Shown: positions 1-7,160, numbered from the stretch's first letter. The stretch: 10,403 nt of DNA from Butyriboletus loyo (GCA_038093515.1 JBBPSI010000417.1:1-10403); one strand, 5' to 3'. The notes: generated by a model not told the origin, from the letters alone. Numbers and translations are program-made.

Positions 1-30
1 AATTTTGGCGCCGTTGTACTCGACCGATGA
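1..30. repeat. Left arm of a 30-bp inverted repeat
   Basis: The first 30 bases match the reverse complement of 602-631 at 29 of 30 positions (mismatch at base 19). Both arms end outward in AATTTTGGCGCC. Matching stops abruptly inside the arm. The arm begins exactly at the window edge, so it may extend further left and no target-site duplication can be checked. It could be a terminal inverted repeat of a non-autonomous DNA transposon or one arm of a fold-back rearrangement. Confidence 0.8.
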
Positions 31-33
31 ATG

Positions 34-521
34 TCAAGGCGGTAGAAATGTCGATGTAGGGGGGACAAAGTAGTAGGTTGGGAGCATTTGGAAATTGAAG
101 GTGACGACACCACCATACGAATAACAAGCGATGGGAGAAGGACTGTGAGGCTGCGTCCGCTTCACGGTGGCAGCGTAGGACGACACCATTTCGTCCATGG
201 AGCCGAGAAACATATCCCCGGCTCGAAACCCCACGCTCGAAATGTGTAGAAGGGCCGCTCGTTCTGGAAGTACTTGGAGTGGCGAGGTTGACGACGATGA
301 GGACTTCACCAACATGGTACACCGAGGTGAACCATGAAGATGGGGGTCTTGCTACCGGTGAGGTTGAGGGGAACAATAGGAGCGTATTCCTCGTTTTCCG
401 AGATGGAGAGGACGGGGTGCTTCAAGGAGGATCTGGATGGTGGGGATCTCGGGCCAAGAAATTCCTCAGCATGGGCGATACATCCTCTCCATTTGATCGG
501 TGGGACCGTCGACGTATACAA
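34..521 (-). pseudogene. Broken thioesterase-domain remnant (NRPS-like or PKS type)
   Basis: Read on the minus strand, successive pieces in different frames match the order of a carrier-linked thioesterase (alpha/beta hydrolase) domain. About 380-318 gives NLTGSKTPIFMVHLGV (family: N..GSKPPLF.VHPGV). A shifted frame then reads VGEVLIVVNLA, near 312-275. A third frame reads ERPFYTFRAWGFEPG, near 265-220. The frame then returns to SMDEMVSSYAATVKRTQPH and the nucleophile elbow CYSYGG near 130-105. The nucleophile Ser codon (118-120) is kept, but the first Gly of the usual GYSYGG is Cys. Such domains release products at the end of fungal polyketide synthases and of adenylation-thiolation-thioesterase enzymes such as quinone synthetases. 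Several frameshifts, a stop after HLGVPCW and loss of similarity after the elbow mean no functional enzyme is encoded. Very short introns could explain one frame change, not all. It lies almost wholly inside the inverted repeat pair. Confidence 0.6.
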
Positions 522-601
522 GCATACTTAGAAGTTTCACTTGGGTGGTGACACTCCGCATCGAAGCCATAAAAATACCGTCGAACCCGGGGCTGTTGTG
601 A

Positions 602-631
602 TCATCGGTCGAATACAACGGCGCCAAAATT
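602..631. repeat. Right arm of the 30-bp inverted repeat
   Basis: This is the reverse complement of bases 1-30 with a single mismatch. It ends outward at AATT, followed by C and an A-run. Together the arms delimit a 631-bp interval that contains a broken thioesterase fragment on the minus strand. The match is far longer than expected by chance, but whether it is a transposon end is inference. Confidence 0.8.
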
Positions 632-764
632 CAAAAAAAACATATCCAGTCCTCCTCCGTCTTATCCCCTTCAAGTTGTTCGCTTCCCCTTCGTCCTTCG
701 CTTCCCAATCGCCCTCGAAAATGCGCCAACCCCCGTGCCTGCGCTCCATAAATTTACATTAAAC
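632..764. other. Pyrimidine-rich gap before the duplication
   Basis: An A-run is followed by a C/T-rich stretch (about 650-740) and then AT-rich sequence. I see no gene here. It is not repeated before copy B. Confidence 0.5.
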
Positions 765-804
765 TGTGTGTCATCTCTTGAAACACCGCTTAGCCCCAGA
801 AGGT

Positions 805-815
805 GATAAGTTATC
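805..815. promoter_or_regulatory. Palindromic GATA-type site (copy A)
   Basis: GATAAGTTATC is a perfect palindrome with a GATAA half-site on each strand, as bound by fungal GATA zinc-finger regulators. In copy B (6032-6042) one half-site is GACAA, so only one GATA motif remains. The site lies about 1.2 kb upstream of the start codon, so a role in this gene is inference. Confidence 0.3.
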
Positions 816-842
816 CCGTTGTTTCGGAAGTCGATATTATTT

Positions 843-863
843 TATCTCGCCCGGGAGGCGATA
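843..863. repeat. Short imperfect inverted repeat with a CCCGGG centre (copy A)
   Basis: TATC.TCGCCCGGGAGGCGATA can pair as TATCGCC against GGCGATA with a two-base bulge. The whole motif is unchanged in copy B (6070-6090), although nearby bases differ. It could be a protein-binding site or a small hairpin; no function is shown. Confidence 0.3.
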
Positions 864-1440
864 ATCGGCTGCAGTAGATTCCCTTTGCTTCATACACGGC
901 ATTCAGAATGGAACGAGTGGATTCCGCAGGGAAGTCAGCACCCGATGATGTTCCGATCGACGACTTCGGGGCGAGATCATCGAATGCCAATCCGTGGATT
1001 GGGTAGGGATCCCCACCATGAGCTACCGCCCGAACCGGACCAGCCCGAACGCCAATCAGTGATTCATGTCAATTCAGGTCTTACTTGATCAGTAACAATT
1101 AATCTCCCCAAATCAGACTATCGATCAGAAGACAGTCGTTCTGATCTTATCACGGGTAACAATGATCGCAACACAGCACTCCCAGGTGTTCGCAATCGAA
1201 AGAGCCTGAATTAGCCATATTCACAAAAACGAGGCAGACCGCAGGACCAGCATATACTCTCAGGGAAGCACTGCCATGTCTGAGGGTCAAAAGTGACAAT
1301 GTATGGAAATCGAGCGACCTCGTGGCAGTGGTACCCGAATTCTGAAGATAGTGACGGTCGTGTTGAAATACATCCTAAAAGCAGGACTATTATCTCAGTC
1401 AGAACAGGTCGCAATAGTGGTACTTCTTCAGGCACATAAC
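864..1440. other. Distal upstream region of copy A, no supported gene
   Basis: Both strands hold open frames of modest length, but comparison with copy B shows non-triplet indels (for example about 8 nt near 1310 and 10 nt near 1405), so none looks conserved as protein. A 32-codon frame at 908-1006 (MERVDSAGKSAPDDVPIDDF...) has a protein-like composition, and its copy B counterpart carries an in-frame 12-nt insertion but lacks the ATG. It may be a gene fragment. Confidence 0.4.
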
Positions 1441-1696
1441 GTAGTCATCTTGCTTGGGGACATGCGTGCGCAGGAAGAATGGGTTTTATGTACGTGGATG
1501 ACGTCCATCAGAACCCCAGCTAGTGCCAACGGCAAGCGATCAGAACACGTGTACAGCGGGGTATTACGACTTACCAAAGCGAATGAAGTCCGAGATCGGT
1601 GGCCGATAGATTCAGGCTGGCGTAACTTCAAGATGGGAATCCATGGACCACTGCTTCGTCGTGGAGAACGAGTTGAGGCCACTTCTGGGATAAAGG

Positions 1697-1710
1697 CACG
1701 TGCCAATTGG
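1697..1710. promoter_or_regulatory. CACGTG plus CCAAT-box composite (copy A)
   Basis: CACGTG (E-box, a bHLH target) abuts CCAATTGG, which contains CCAAT on both strands (a HAP/NF-Y target). It lies about 215 bp upstream of the TATA box and is fully conserved in copy B (6930-6943), unlike the other CACGTG. Binding is inferred from motif identity only. Confidence 0.4.
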
Positions 1711-1921
1711 TAAGATACATTGCGTTCAACTTTGAGTTTCGTTCAATTCAATGCATGCCTGTGTGCAAAACGTACAGGCGGGATAACAATAGCCAGCTTG
1801 CACTATGAACTTCACCGTATAACGACGCTTTCACCCCATTCGAAGACACCAGAACGCGATGTTACGAACACCCCCTCGATCCATCTCGTCAAGTCAGAAC
1901 GCTCGATTGTCCTCAGAAAGC

Positions 1922-1927
1922 TATAAA
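1922..1927 (+). promoter_or_regulatory. TATA box of copy A gene
   Basis: TATAAA lies 93 bp upstream of the ATG at 2015 and is kept at the same distance, within 3 bp, in copy B (7155-7160). Transcription would be expected to start about 30 bp downstream, near 1950, giving a leader of about 60 nt. Confidence 0.65.
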
Positions 1928-2014
1928 TGGCACCGACTAGCAAGGTATGCATTCACCATCACACTGTCGCACTCTCCCAAGTTCCTCCCCTCCTAGTAAT
2001 CAAGATTAGCATCA

Positions 2015-3466
2015 ATGGCCGGCCTCATACTCGGGCAACGTGGGAACCTTGGACCACTATGACCTAGTGTCGCTTGCTAACGAGCCAATTATTCTGTAGT
2101 CGCGGCGGACTTCGTTGGGAAGTACATATGGCCGCGCTCCGGCGGATTGACTGATGACGATCAGAAATCCCTTCTGATTCCCGCTCTAACCAATCTGCCT
2201 GGGAGTTTATTCACATTTCACTCTGGCTTCAATGTATTCGAGGTGACGCTACTCCTCTCTTCTGCGACAATTGCATATGTGTTAAGATTATACCGATGCC
2301 ATAGATCCAAGCCACCCACCACAAACTGTTCAGCACGCTCACTGGCGTTCAGTTCAAGGTGGTGGTTCCTGGGAAGTCGGGCGCGACCACTGTAGTGAAG
2401 ATCGATTCTTACCCTCTTTCAACGTCCCGGGGACAAAATATCGAATTCGATCTTACGACCGAGAAAGGCCCTGTCAAGGGAACGGTGTCTTTCCAGTACG
2501 GCAATAAGGGCCCCTTCGGATCACAGAGTATATCGGTGACATACACTGCGCACTTGCCTTACGTCGGAGAACTGAGCGACACTATCAACATTGCCCCGAC
2601 GTAAGTATGACAACTACCCATTGGATCCATTCTCAAAATGTTATTCTAGTGAGCTCACGGAAGCCTCTGGCTTCACCACAGCAGAGCTGAAGGTGAATAC
2701 TGTACTGTGCTGGCTGCAATGAACCTGTTTGATGTGATAATGTCCCTGTTAGGCCATCCCGACTTTCACTCCTTCGGAGTTGCAGCTGGTGGAAGAAAAG
2801 GTTCAGTCTGGACAGCTTGTGATTGCAGCCGTGAATAAAGAGATTACTGATCAACAGACTTGTGAGTGCTATCCTACTGTCGTACTACTACAGTACATGG
2901 GATATTGACCACTCTGTAGTGCTTGTCGAATTCATTGATGACTTTGTCCGTGATGAGGATAATGTTGTCATCGAGGCATACTATGGCCCGCCCAATTCAG
3001 GTGCTACCAGCTTGGCTGCCTCTTCCAAGGGCTGGGAGGGTACCATCTCTTTCCTTGGTTTCCTTGAGGTACGTTATATATATCATCAATTTAACTGGTG
3101 TGCTTCGTCTGAACCATCTTTGTAGCTGGTTGGCTCTATAGATCCCAACACACTTGCGATTTCAGCCGTGTTGTATGCCAGGGTACCCATTTATGGTCGA
3201 GCTCGCCTCACTGGGGTTGAAGGCTCTTTGCTCGAGAAAGGCATCTCAATCGATATCAATGTTGTTGTTGCAAAGGGAAAGGCGACATTCACTGCCTCAC
3301 AAGGCTCAAGTGGAAAATATGAACTTTATGTCACTGCACACCTCGATGTCAAGTTGTATGGCAAAGTTGGTGATCCAAGCAAGAGAGTTCGCATCGTCAC
3401 CTTGCCGTAAGCTCGCACTTCATGGAATACGTATAGAAGGCTGATCATGATCGCAACAGGTTCTGA
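2015..3466 (+). CDS. Two-domain repeat protein of unknown family, copy A (8 exons, 350 aa)
   Basis: Proposed exons are 2015-2039, 2100-2242, 2305-2600, 2650-2692, 2753-2861, 2920-3068, 3126-3406 and 3460-3466, giving 350 residues. All introns are GT-AG and 49-62 nt long; intron 1 carries a CTAAC branch site and intron 7 CTGAT. The same exons splice open in copy B, which is the main support. The product has no signal peptide or membrane span. It consists of two similar halves: residues about 9-155 and about 195-349 each have a helix-prone start, a segment ending in F..FE or GFLE, then a beta-rich stretch of about 95 residues (strands around KVVVPGKSG, GTVSFQYGNK; ARVPIYGRA, GKYELYVTAHLD). A helical linker (ELTEASGFTTAELK, SELQLVEEKVQSG) joins them. 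I recognise no family; a beta-sandwich-like fold is inference. The weak point is the donor of intron 1 (GTGGGA). If intron 7 is not removed, the protein ends at TAA 3408-3410, one residue shorter. Confidence 0.85.
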
Positions 3467-3840
3467 GGAATTGCAATCTCCTCAAGTATGAGACGGAATC
3501 GGGTTAAATCTGTTGGGGTGTACGATGTAACATGGATGTAGCGTGATAGTCATGAATAGCAGGTTTGTTGAAATTGTGTTCAACGGTTTATTGGTTCGAA
3601 CTGAACGCGAGAGCTTTGCTGAAACCTGTCGAGTTCGCCTTATTCGTGACAGACTCGGTCACATCCGAATCGGCTGGCTCCATCCAATCATATTTGCAGC
3701 GGACATTCAAGCGCAATACTCGCAGCCAACAAACTCGTCGATCCGACTTCTCCAGACAAACTCCATAAGCCACCCTCGTCGACCCGGCCCTGTGTTCTTC
3801 CCTCCACGGAGCACTCCCACCCTCACGTCACTCCTCCCCC
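3467..3840. other. 3' flank of copy A gene
   Basis: The first 140 bases are close to identical in copy B and probably hold the 3' UTR. No AATAAA signal is present. From about 3620 onward the copies differ by many indels of mixed size, and I see no supportable gene. The stretch 3700-3840 is C-rich with short open frames on both strands, broken differently in each copy. Confidence 0.45.
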
Positions 3841-3841
3841 G

Positions 3842-4276
3842 AACGCCACCGCCATCGAAGCCACCTTGAACGCTCCTCACGACCCCTCCAAATCCACGCA
3901 TGTCATCGTCATCATCCAAGACCGATTTGACCAGTCCTCAGACAACGTGTCTGACGTCTCCAAGTCGCTGGTCAAGTCTTTTTTAACACCAACGGCGAAC
4001 CAATCTATTTCTGGGACTCTCAATCTGGTTGGCACCGACGGAGCAAGGACGGAACCGCGTGTCGAGACCCGAAGCCAGTGGACGACTTGGATTCGTGATG
4101 GCATCCTTTTTTTCTTCGTGCGTCAAGGCGTTTTCTGCCTGTTCGATCACCCATCTTCGGACGGCTTCTTTCACGAGTCCAGCCACTCCCTCTTTGGCCT
4201 GTTTCTTTGCACTGTCTGTGATGCCGACCAGTTCGTCGAATGGAGGTGGCCGTCCTTCGGGGGTATCGGCACCTAG
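3842..4276 (+). pseudogene. Possible plus-strand coding remnant (copy A)
   Basis: An open frame reads NATAIEATLNAPHDPSKS, then HVIVIIQDRFDQSSDNVSDV, then SKSLVKSF, before turning less protein-like. The first part has an alternating hydrophobic strand followed by an amphipathic helix pattern and C-ending codons. In copy B the HVIVIIQDRFDQSS part is retained (about 9140-9240), with several of the differences at third positions, but a 13-nt deletion upstream shifts the frame. The antisense frame shares third positions with this one, so strand cannot be settled. I recognise no family. Confidence 0.25.
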
Positions 4277-4378
4277 GCTGAAGCAGAACTCGAAGACACG
4301 CTCGAAATCGTCTTGGTCGACGTTCTCGATCGTGAGCACCGCCCGCGACGCGTTTTTTGTACCGCTACTCTCGGACAT
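3983..4378 (-). CDS. Minus-strand hypothetical ORF, acidic/lysine-rich (copy A)
   Basis: Starting at ATG 4376-4378 this frame encodes 131 residues. It can be extended upstream in frame but only to a GTG. Residues 1-90 look protein-like: MSESSGTKNASRAV, LTIENVDQDDFERVFEFCF, PPPFDELVGITDSAKK, then the helix EGVAGLVKEAVRRWVIEQ. The order of a short helix, a proline-rich loop and two helices ending in a repeated-helix motif faintly recalls the distal half of a fungal BTB/POZ domain, at low confidence. The last 40 residues look like read-through and may be an intron or 3' UTR. In copy B the frame is kept to about residue 95 and then shifts through a 2-nt deletion. The roughly dozen substitutions between copies in this part all change the amino acid, which argues against ordinary purifying selection. 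It may be a decaying gene. Confidence 0.35.
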   Translation of the reverse strand: MSESSGTKNASRAVLTIENVDQDDFERVFEFCFSLGADTPEGRPPPFDELVGITDSAKKQAKEGVAGLVKEAVRRWVIEQAENALTHEEKKDAITNPSRPLASGLDTRFRPCSVGANQIESPRNRLVRRWC

Positions 4379-4431
4379 TTCATCGACGAGCAAACGTTTT
4401 CTTTTCGACGCGAACGTTGGCGGTGGAGTCA

Positions 4432-4532
4432 ATGCAAACCTTGCACAGAAATGCGACCATTCCACGACTCGCGTTGATCATCGCTGGGTGCAGCCATCGC
4501 ATGCCCGGACGTTGCGCGTCTCGTTACCTTTC
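4432..4532. repeat. 101-bp block identical in both copies
   Basis: Bases 4432-4532 equal 9639-9739 with no difference. Other perfectly matched blocks downstream of the gene are 4138-4230 (9342-9434, 93 bp), 4317-4400 (9521-9604, 84 bp) and 4808-4902 (10011-10105, 95 bp). These are more conserved than any exon of the main gene except the stretch around intron 2. This block has no strong frame of its own and lies upstream of the minus-strand ORF at 3983-4378, where a promoter or leader would be. Recent gene conversion is the simplest explanation. Confidence 0.6.
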
Positions 4533-4689
4533 AGAGCAGTCCCCATCCCCGACGTTCCACACCCGACCCCATCGTCCTTGTCTGCACCTGCACACGCTCC
4601 GGTTCACAAACCACCCGAGCAGAGGAGCAAGACACTGCCAAAGGCAAAAGAAACCGTCTCCTGTGATGTGGAATAAAGCCGGGTCGGCA

Positions 4690-5849
4690 CTAGTCATCAC
4701 CCGAGACTCTGAACGTCAGAAAACCGTACGCAAAACCAAGCGGTAATCCCCCACTCATGGGGACAATGTACCAGAAGAACGATTTCTCGGTTAGAGTGGT
4801 CTTATCCAAGATAACTGGCGTGCTGACTGAGGAAACGATGGTGTGTCCGCTCCGCTTGTTGACTATCCGAATGTGACGTGATCCGTTGCGTAGAGCTGGC
4901 GCGGCCACCGACGCCGCCGCCAATAGGCGTCGTACACTCAAGCTTCGGTGCATAATTGTGTTGGCAGCGTCTAACCCATTGACTTCCTCGTGCATTTTCT
5001 TCGCATCACATTCCGAGTTACCGTAGTGACTACCCCACCGCTCGGTGACTACAGGAGGTACGCTCGTCACTACCTGTCCTTGGCTATTTGTACTTGCAAT
5101 GAAGATCGTGGTCCTTCCTAGCACCCTCATTCTGTGAATAGCGTTTAGCTACCTTGAAACCCAGGTAGCAAACTCGTACAGTGGTATGACAGTTCTGACC
5201 GAAGAACCTTGAGATGGCGATTCGGAAGGTAGGGAGAGGATGCAATGCTGGATGGCGTATTGGATGTGGAAGGGGGAGTTGCTGTCGGAGCGAAGAAGCG
5301 GTCGTGCTGAGCAGGAAGGACGATGTCAGCGCTGACGGTTGGGTGGTGGTCGGAGCCGTCGTCGTTGAAGGGGTCGTCGGCTGGACAGAGGTGCCTGGAG
5401 TCGATGTCGACGAACGACTGTCATTACTCGACATAACGGTCATCCCAGACGGTGCAGAAGATGATATTGATGAAACTCCAGAAGTTGGGGGATCGGTAGA
5501 TGATGAGACGGATGGACTTGCCAACGCCGGTGCTGTACCAGTAGCCACAGTCGTTACTGCAATCATGCTTTGCGAAGTATTGCGAGTCGTTCATGAAGAG
5601 GAGCCTGAAAAGCGGAACGTGAACACACGATGATGGTTGTTGAGATTGGGCAGAAAATTCCGACGTTATTACAGTGGTAGTTGGTGACGTGGTCACCGAA
5701 GTAAGTAAGGAGATGGTATTCACGCCGACAGAAAATGAAGAGGTGTAGCTTGGGGGTACAGATGACTAGGCGCAAGGGAATCGATCATTGTCAGTCCGCC
5801 ATGACGACGGAAAACCTGCTTCGTGCAATGACACCCGGATAAACTCACA
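4690..5849 (-). CDS. Ser/Thr-rich (mucin-like) protein, partial or chimeric, spliced model
   Basis: A minus-strand model stays open over exons 5765-5627, 5556-5208 and 5131-4690, with introns at 5557-5626 (GTGTTC..GCAG) and 5132-5207 (weak GTTCTT donor, CTAAA branch, CACAG). An upstream intron at 5766-5848 is convincing (GTGAGT donor, CTGAC branch, CCTAG acceptor) but leads into a piece with no ATG before an in-frame stop. The first two exons encode about 130 residues very rich in Ser, Thr and Pro (TTSPTTTVITSEF, PSTTTAPTTTQPS), the look of an O-glycosylated stalk of a fungal surface protein. The last exon reads TTIFIASTNSQGQVVTSVPP and then a basic, moderately hydrophobic tail (SGHTIVSSVSTPVILDK) with no clear membrane span. 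No signal peptide is visible. Near 5285-5230 another frame is also Ser/Thr/Pro rich, so a frameshifted relic is possible. Everything below about 5017 belongs to the duplicated module; the rest is unique spacer. Confidence 0.4.
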
Positions 5850-5991
5850 TGGTGGAGAAACACTTCCTTGTCGCCGGAAATAAAATTAGAAAATAAATAA
5901 AATAACGATGGCTCAAAAGATTTTTCAGCGAAGACCTGCTCGTTTGTACTGTTTTAACGAACGCCACGTACATTGTCCATCCAGCTGTTTA
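5850..5991. other. AT-rich end of the spacer
   Basis: The stretch 5878-5915 is A-rich on the plus strand (runs such as AAATAAATAAAATAA). No reading frame of note is present. If the minus-strand Ser/Thr-rich gene has a missing first exon or promoter it should be here, or it was cut off where copy B begins at about 5992. Confidence 0.4.
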
Positions 5992-6031
5992 TGTGTGTCA
6001 CCTGTTGAAACACCGCTTAGCCCCAGAAGGT

Positions 6032-6663
6032 GACAAGTTATCCCGTTCTTTTGGAAATCGATACTCTTTTATCTCGCCCGGGAGGCGATAATCGGCTGTA
6101 GTAGATTCCCCTTGCTTCATGCACAGTGGATTCCACGGGGAAGTCAGCACCCGATGATGTTCCGATCGACGACTTCAGGGCGAGATCATCGGAGTCATGC
6201 GAACATGCCAATCCGTCGATTGGGTAGTGGTCCCATGGGCTACCACCGGAACCCGACGAGCTTGAACGCTGATCGGTTATTCATGCGAATTCAGGTAGTA
6301 ACGGTTACTCTCCCTAAACCATACTGTCGATCAGAAGACGGTCGCTCTGATCTTATCACGGGTAACAATGATCGCAACACAGCACTCCCAGGCTTGTGTT
6401 GCCAGGTGTTTTCAATCAAAAGAGCCTGAATTATTCGCAAAAACGAGGCAGACCGCAGGACCAGCTTATACTCTCAGGGAAGCACTGCCATGTCTGAGGG
6501 TTCAAAAATGACAATGTATGGAATTGGAGCGAAAGCTCGACCTCGCGGCAGTGGTGCCTGAATTCTGAAGATAGTGACGGTCGCGTTGAAATACATTCTA
6601 AAAGCAGGACTATTATCTCGGTCAGAAAACCCTTCTCAGACCGCAAATAGTGGTACTTCTCCA
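6032..6663. other. Distal upstream region of copy B, no supported gene
   Basis: This corresponds to 805-1440. The GATA palindrome of copy A is reduced to one half-site here (GACAAGTTATC, 6032-6042). The hairpin-like TATC..CCCGGG..GATA motif is unchanged at 6070-6090. Open frames present on either strand differ from those of copy A through 8-nt and 10-nt indels, so I annotate no gene. Confidence 0.4.
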
Positions 6664-6673
6664 GGCACATAAC

Positions 6674-7160
6674 GTAGTCGTCTTGCTTGGGGACATGCGT
6701 GCGCAGGAAGAATGGGTTTCATGTACGTGAGTGACGTCCATCAGAACACCAGCTAGTGCTTATGGCAAGCGATCAGAACACATGTACAGCGGGGTATTAC
6801 GACTTACCAAATCGAATGAAGTCCGAGATCGGTGGCCGATAGATTCAGGCTGGCGTAACTTCAAGTTGGGAATCCATGAACCACTGCTTCGTCGTGGAGA
6901 CCGAGTTGAGGCCACTGCTGGGATAAAGACACGTGCCAATTGGTAGGATACATTGCGTTCAACTTTGAGTTTCGTTCAATTCAATGCGTGCCTGTGTGCA
7001 AAACGTACAGGTGAGATAACAATAGCCTGCTTGCACTATGAACTTCACCGTATAACGACGCTTTCACCCCATTCGAAGACACCAGAACGCGATGTTACGA
7101 ACACCCCCTCGATCCATCTCGTCAAGTCCGAACGCTCGATTGTCCTCAGAAAGCTATAAA
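6674..7160 (+). promoter_or_regulatory. Conserved proximal upstream block and TATA box (copy B)
   Basis: This block is about 95% identical to 1441-1927. It keeps TGACGTCC (6732-6739), the CACGTG-CCAATTGG composite (6930-6943) and TATAAA (7155-7160), which lies 90 bp upstream of the ATG at 7245. The more distal CACGTG of copy A is CACATG here. The two genes should respond to largely the same inputs; small differences could arise from the lost E-box and lost GATA half-site. Confidence 0.55.
7155..7160 (+). promoter_or_regulatory. TATA box of copy B gene
   Basis: TATAAA in the same context as in copy A (AAGC before, TGGCACCGAC after), 90 bp upstream of the start codon. Confidence 0.65.

Larger units (their letters stand above)
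1441..1927 (+). promoter_or_regulatory. Highly conserved proximal upstream block (copy A)
   Basis: By hand count this block of about 490 bp differs from copy B (about 6674-7160) at roughly 22 positions, so it is about 95% identical and has no indels. Its longest open frame (1303-1713, plus) is interrupted by TGA in copy B, and nearly all substitutions in it would change the amino acid, so it is not convincing protein-coding sequence. It holds a CRE-like TGACGTCC (1499-1506), CACGTG at 1546-1551 (CACATG in copy B), and a CACGTG-CCAATTGG composite at 1697-1710. Confidence 0.55.
765..5017. repeat. Direct duplication, copy A (about 4.25 kb)
   Basis: The stretch from about 765 to 5017 aligns collinearly with about 5992-10259. 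The left ends meet at TGTGTGTCA (765-773 and 5992-6000). The right ends fade near the CATCACATTCC-like sequence at 5005-5017 and the CACATCGCATTCC-like sequence at about 10247-10259. The offset drifts between about 5223 and 5242 because of small indels. Identity is patchy: near 83% in one exon, about 95% in the proximal promoter, and 100% in blocks of 84-101 bp downstream of the gene. No terminal repeats or obvious target duplications are visible at the joints, so a segmental tandem duplication is more likely than a transposon. Confidence 0.93.

Noticed and set aside
1211..1435. Minus-strand ORF with Cys/Trp-rich end (also 6431-6670 in copy B)
   Set aside because: Copies differ by 8-nt and 10-nt indels within the frame, and there is no conserved start or family motif.
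1303..1713. 136-codon plus-strand ORF upstream of the copy A gene
   Set aside because: In copy B the same frame has a TGA and non-triplet indels, and nearly all substitutions would be amino-acid changing. It behaves as promoter DNA, not as a protein.
2353..2600. Alternative exon 3 starting at 2353 after a 110-nt intron
   Set aside because: It is in frame, but the acceptor at 2304 gives a 62-nt intron like all the others, and the extra 48 bases are open in both copies with mostly conservative change.
4029..4676. 215-codon plus-strand ORF, and its copy B counterpart 9398-9871
   Set aside because: Ser/Pro/Arg-rich composition is typical of the complement of another frame. Substitutions between copies are not silent in this frame and the ends are not conserved.
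4896..4932. GCC-type repeat near ACCGACGCCGCCGCC as a microsatellite
   Set aside because: It has only a few units and is reduced in copy B; it is too short to call as a repeat feature.
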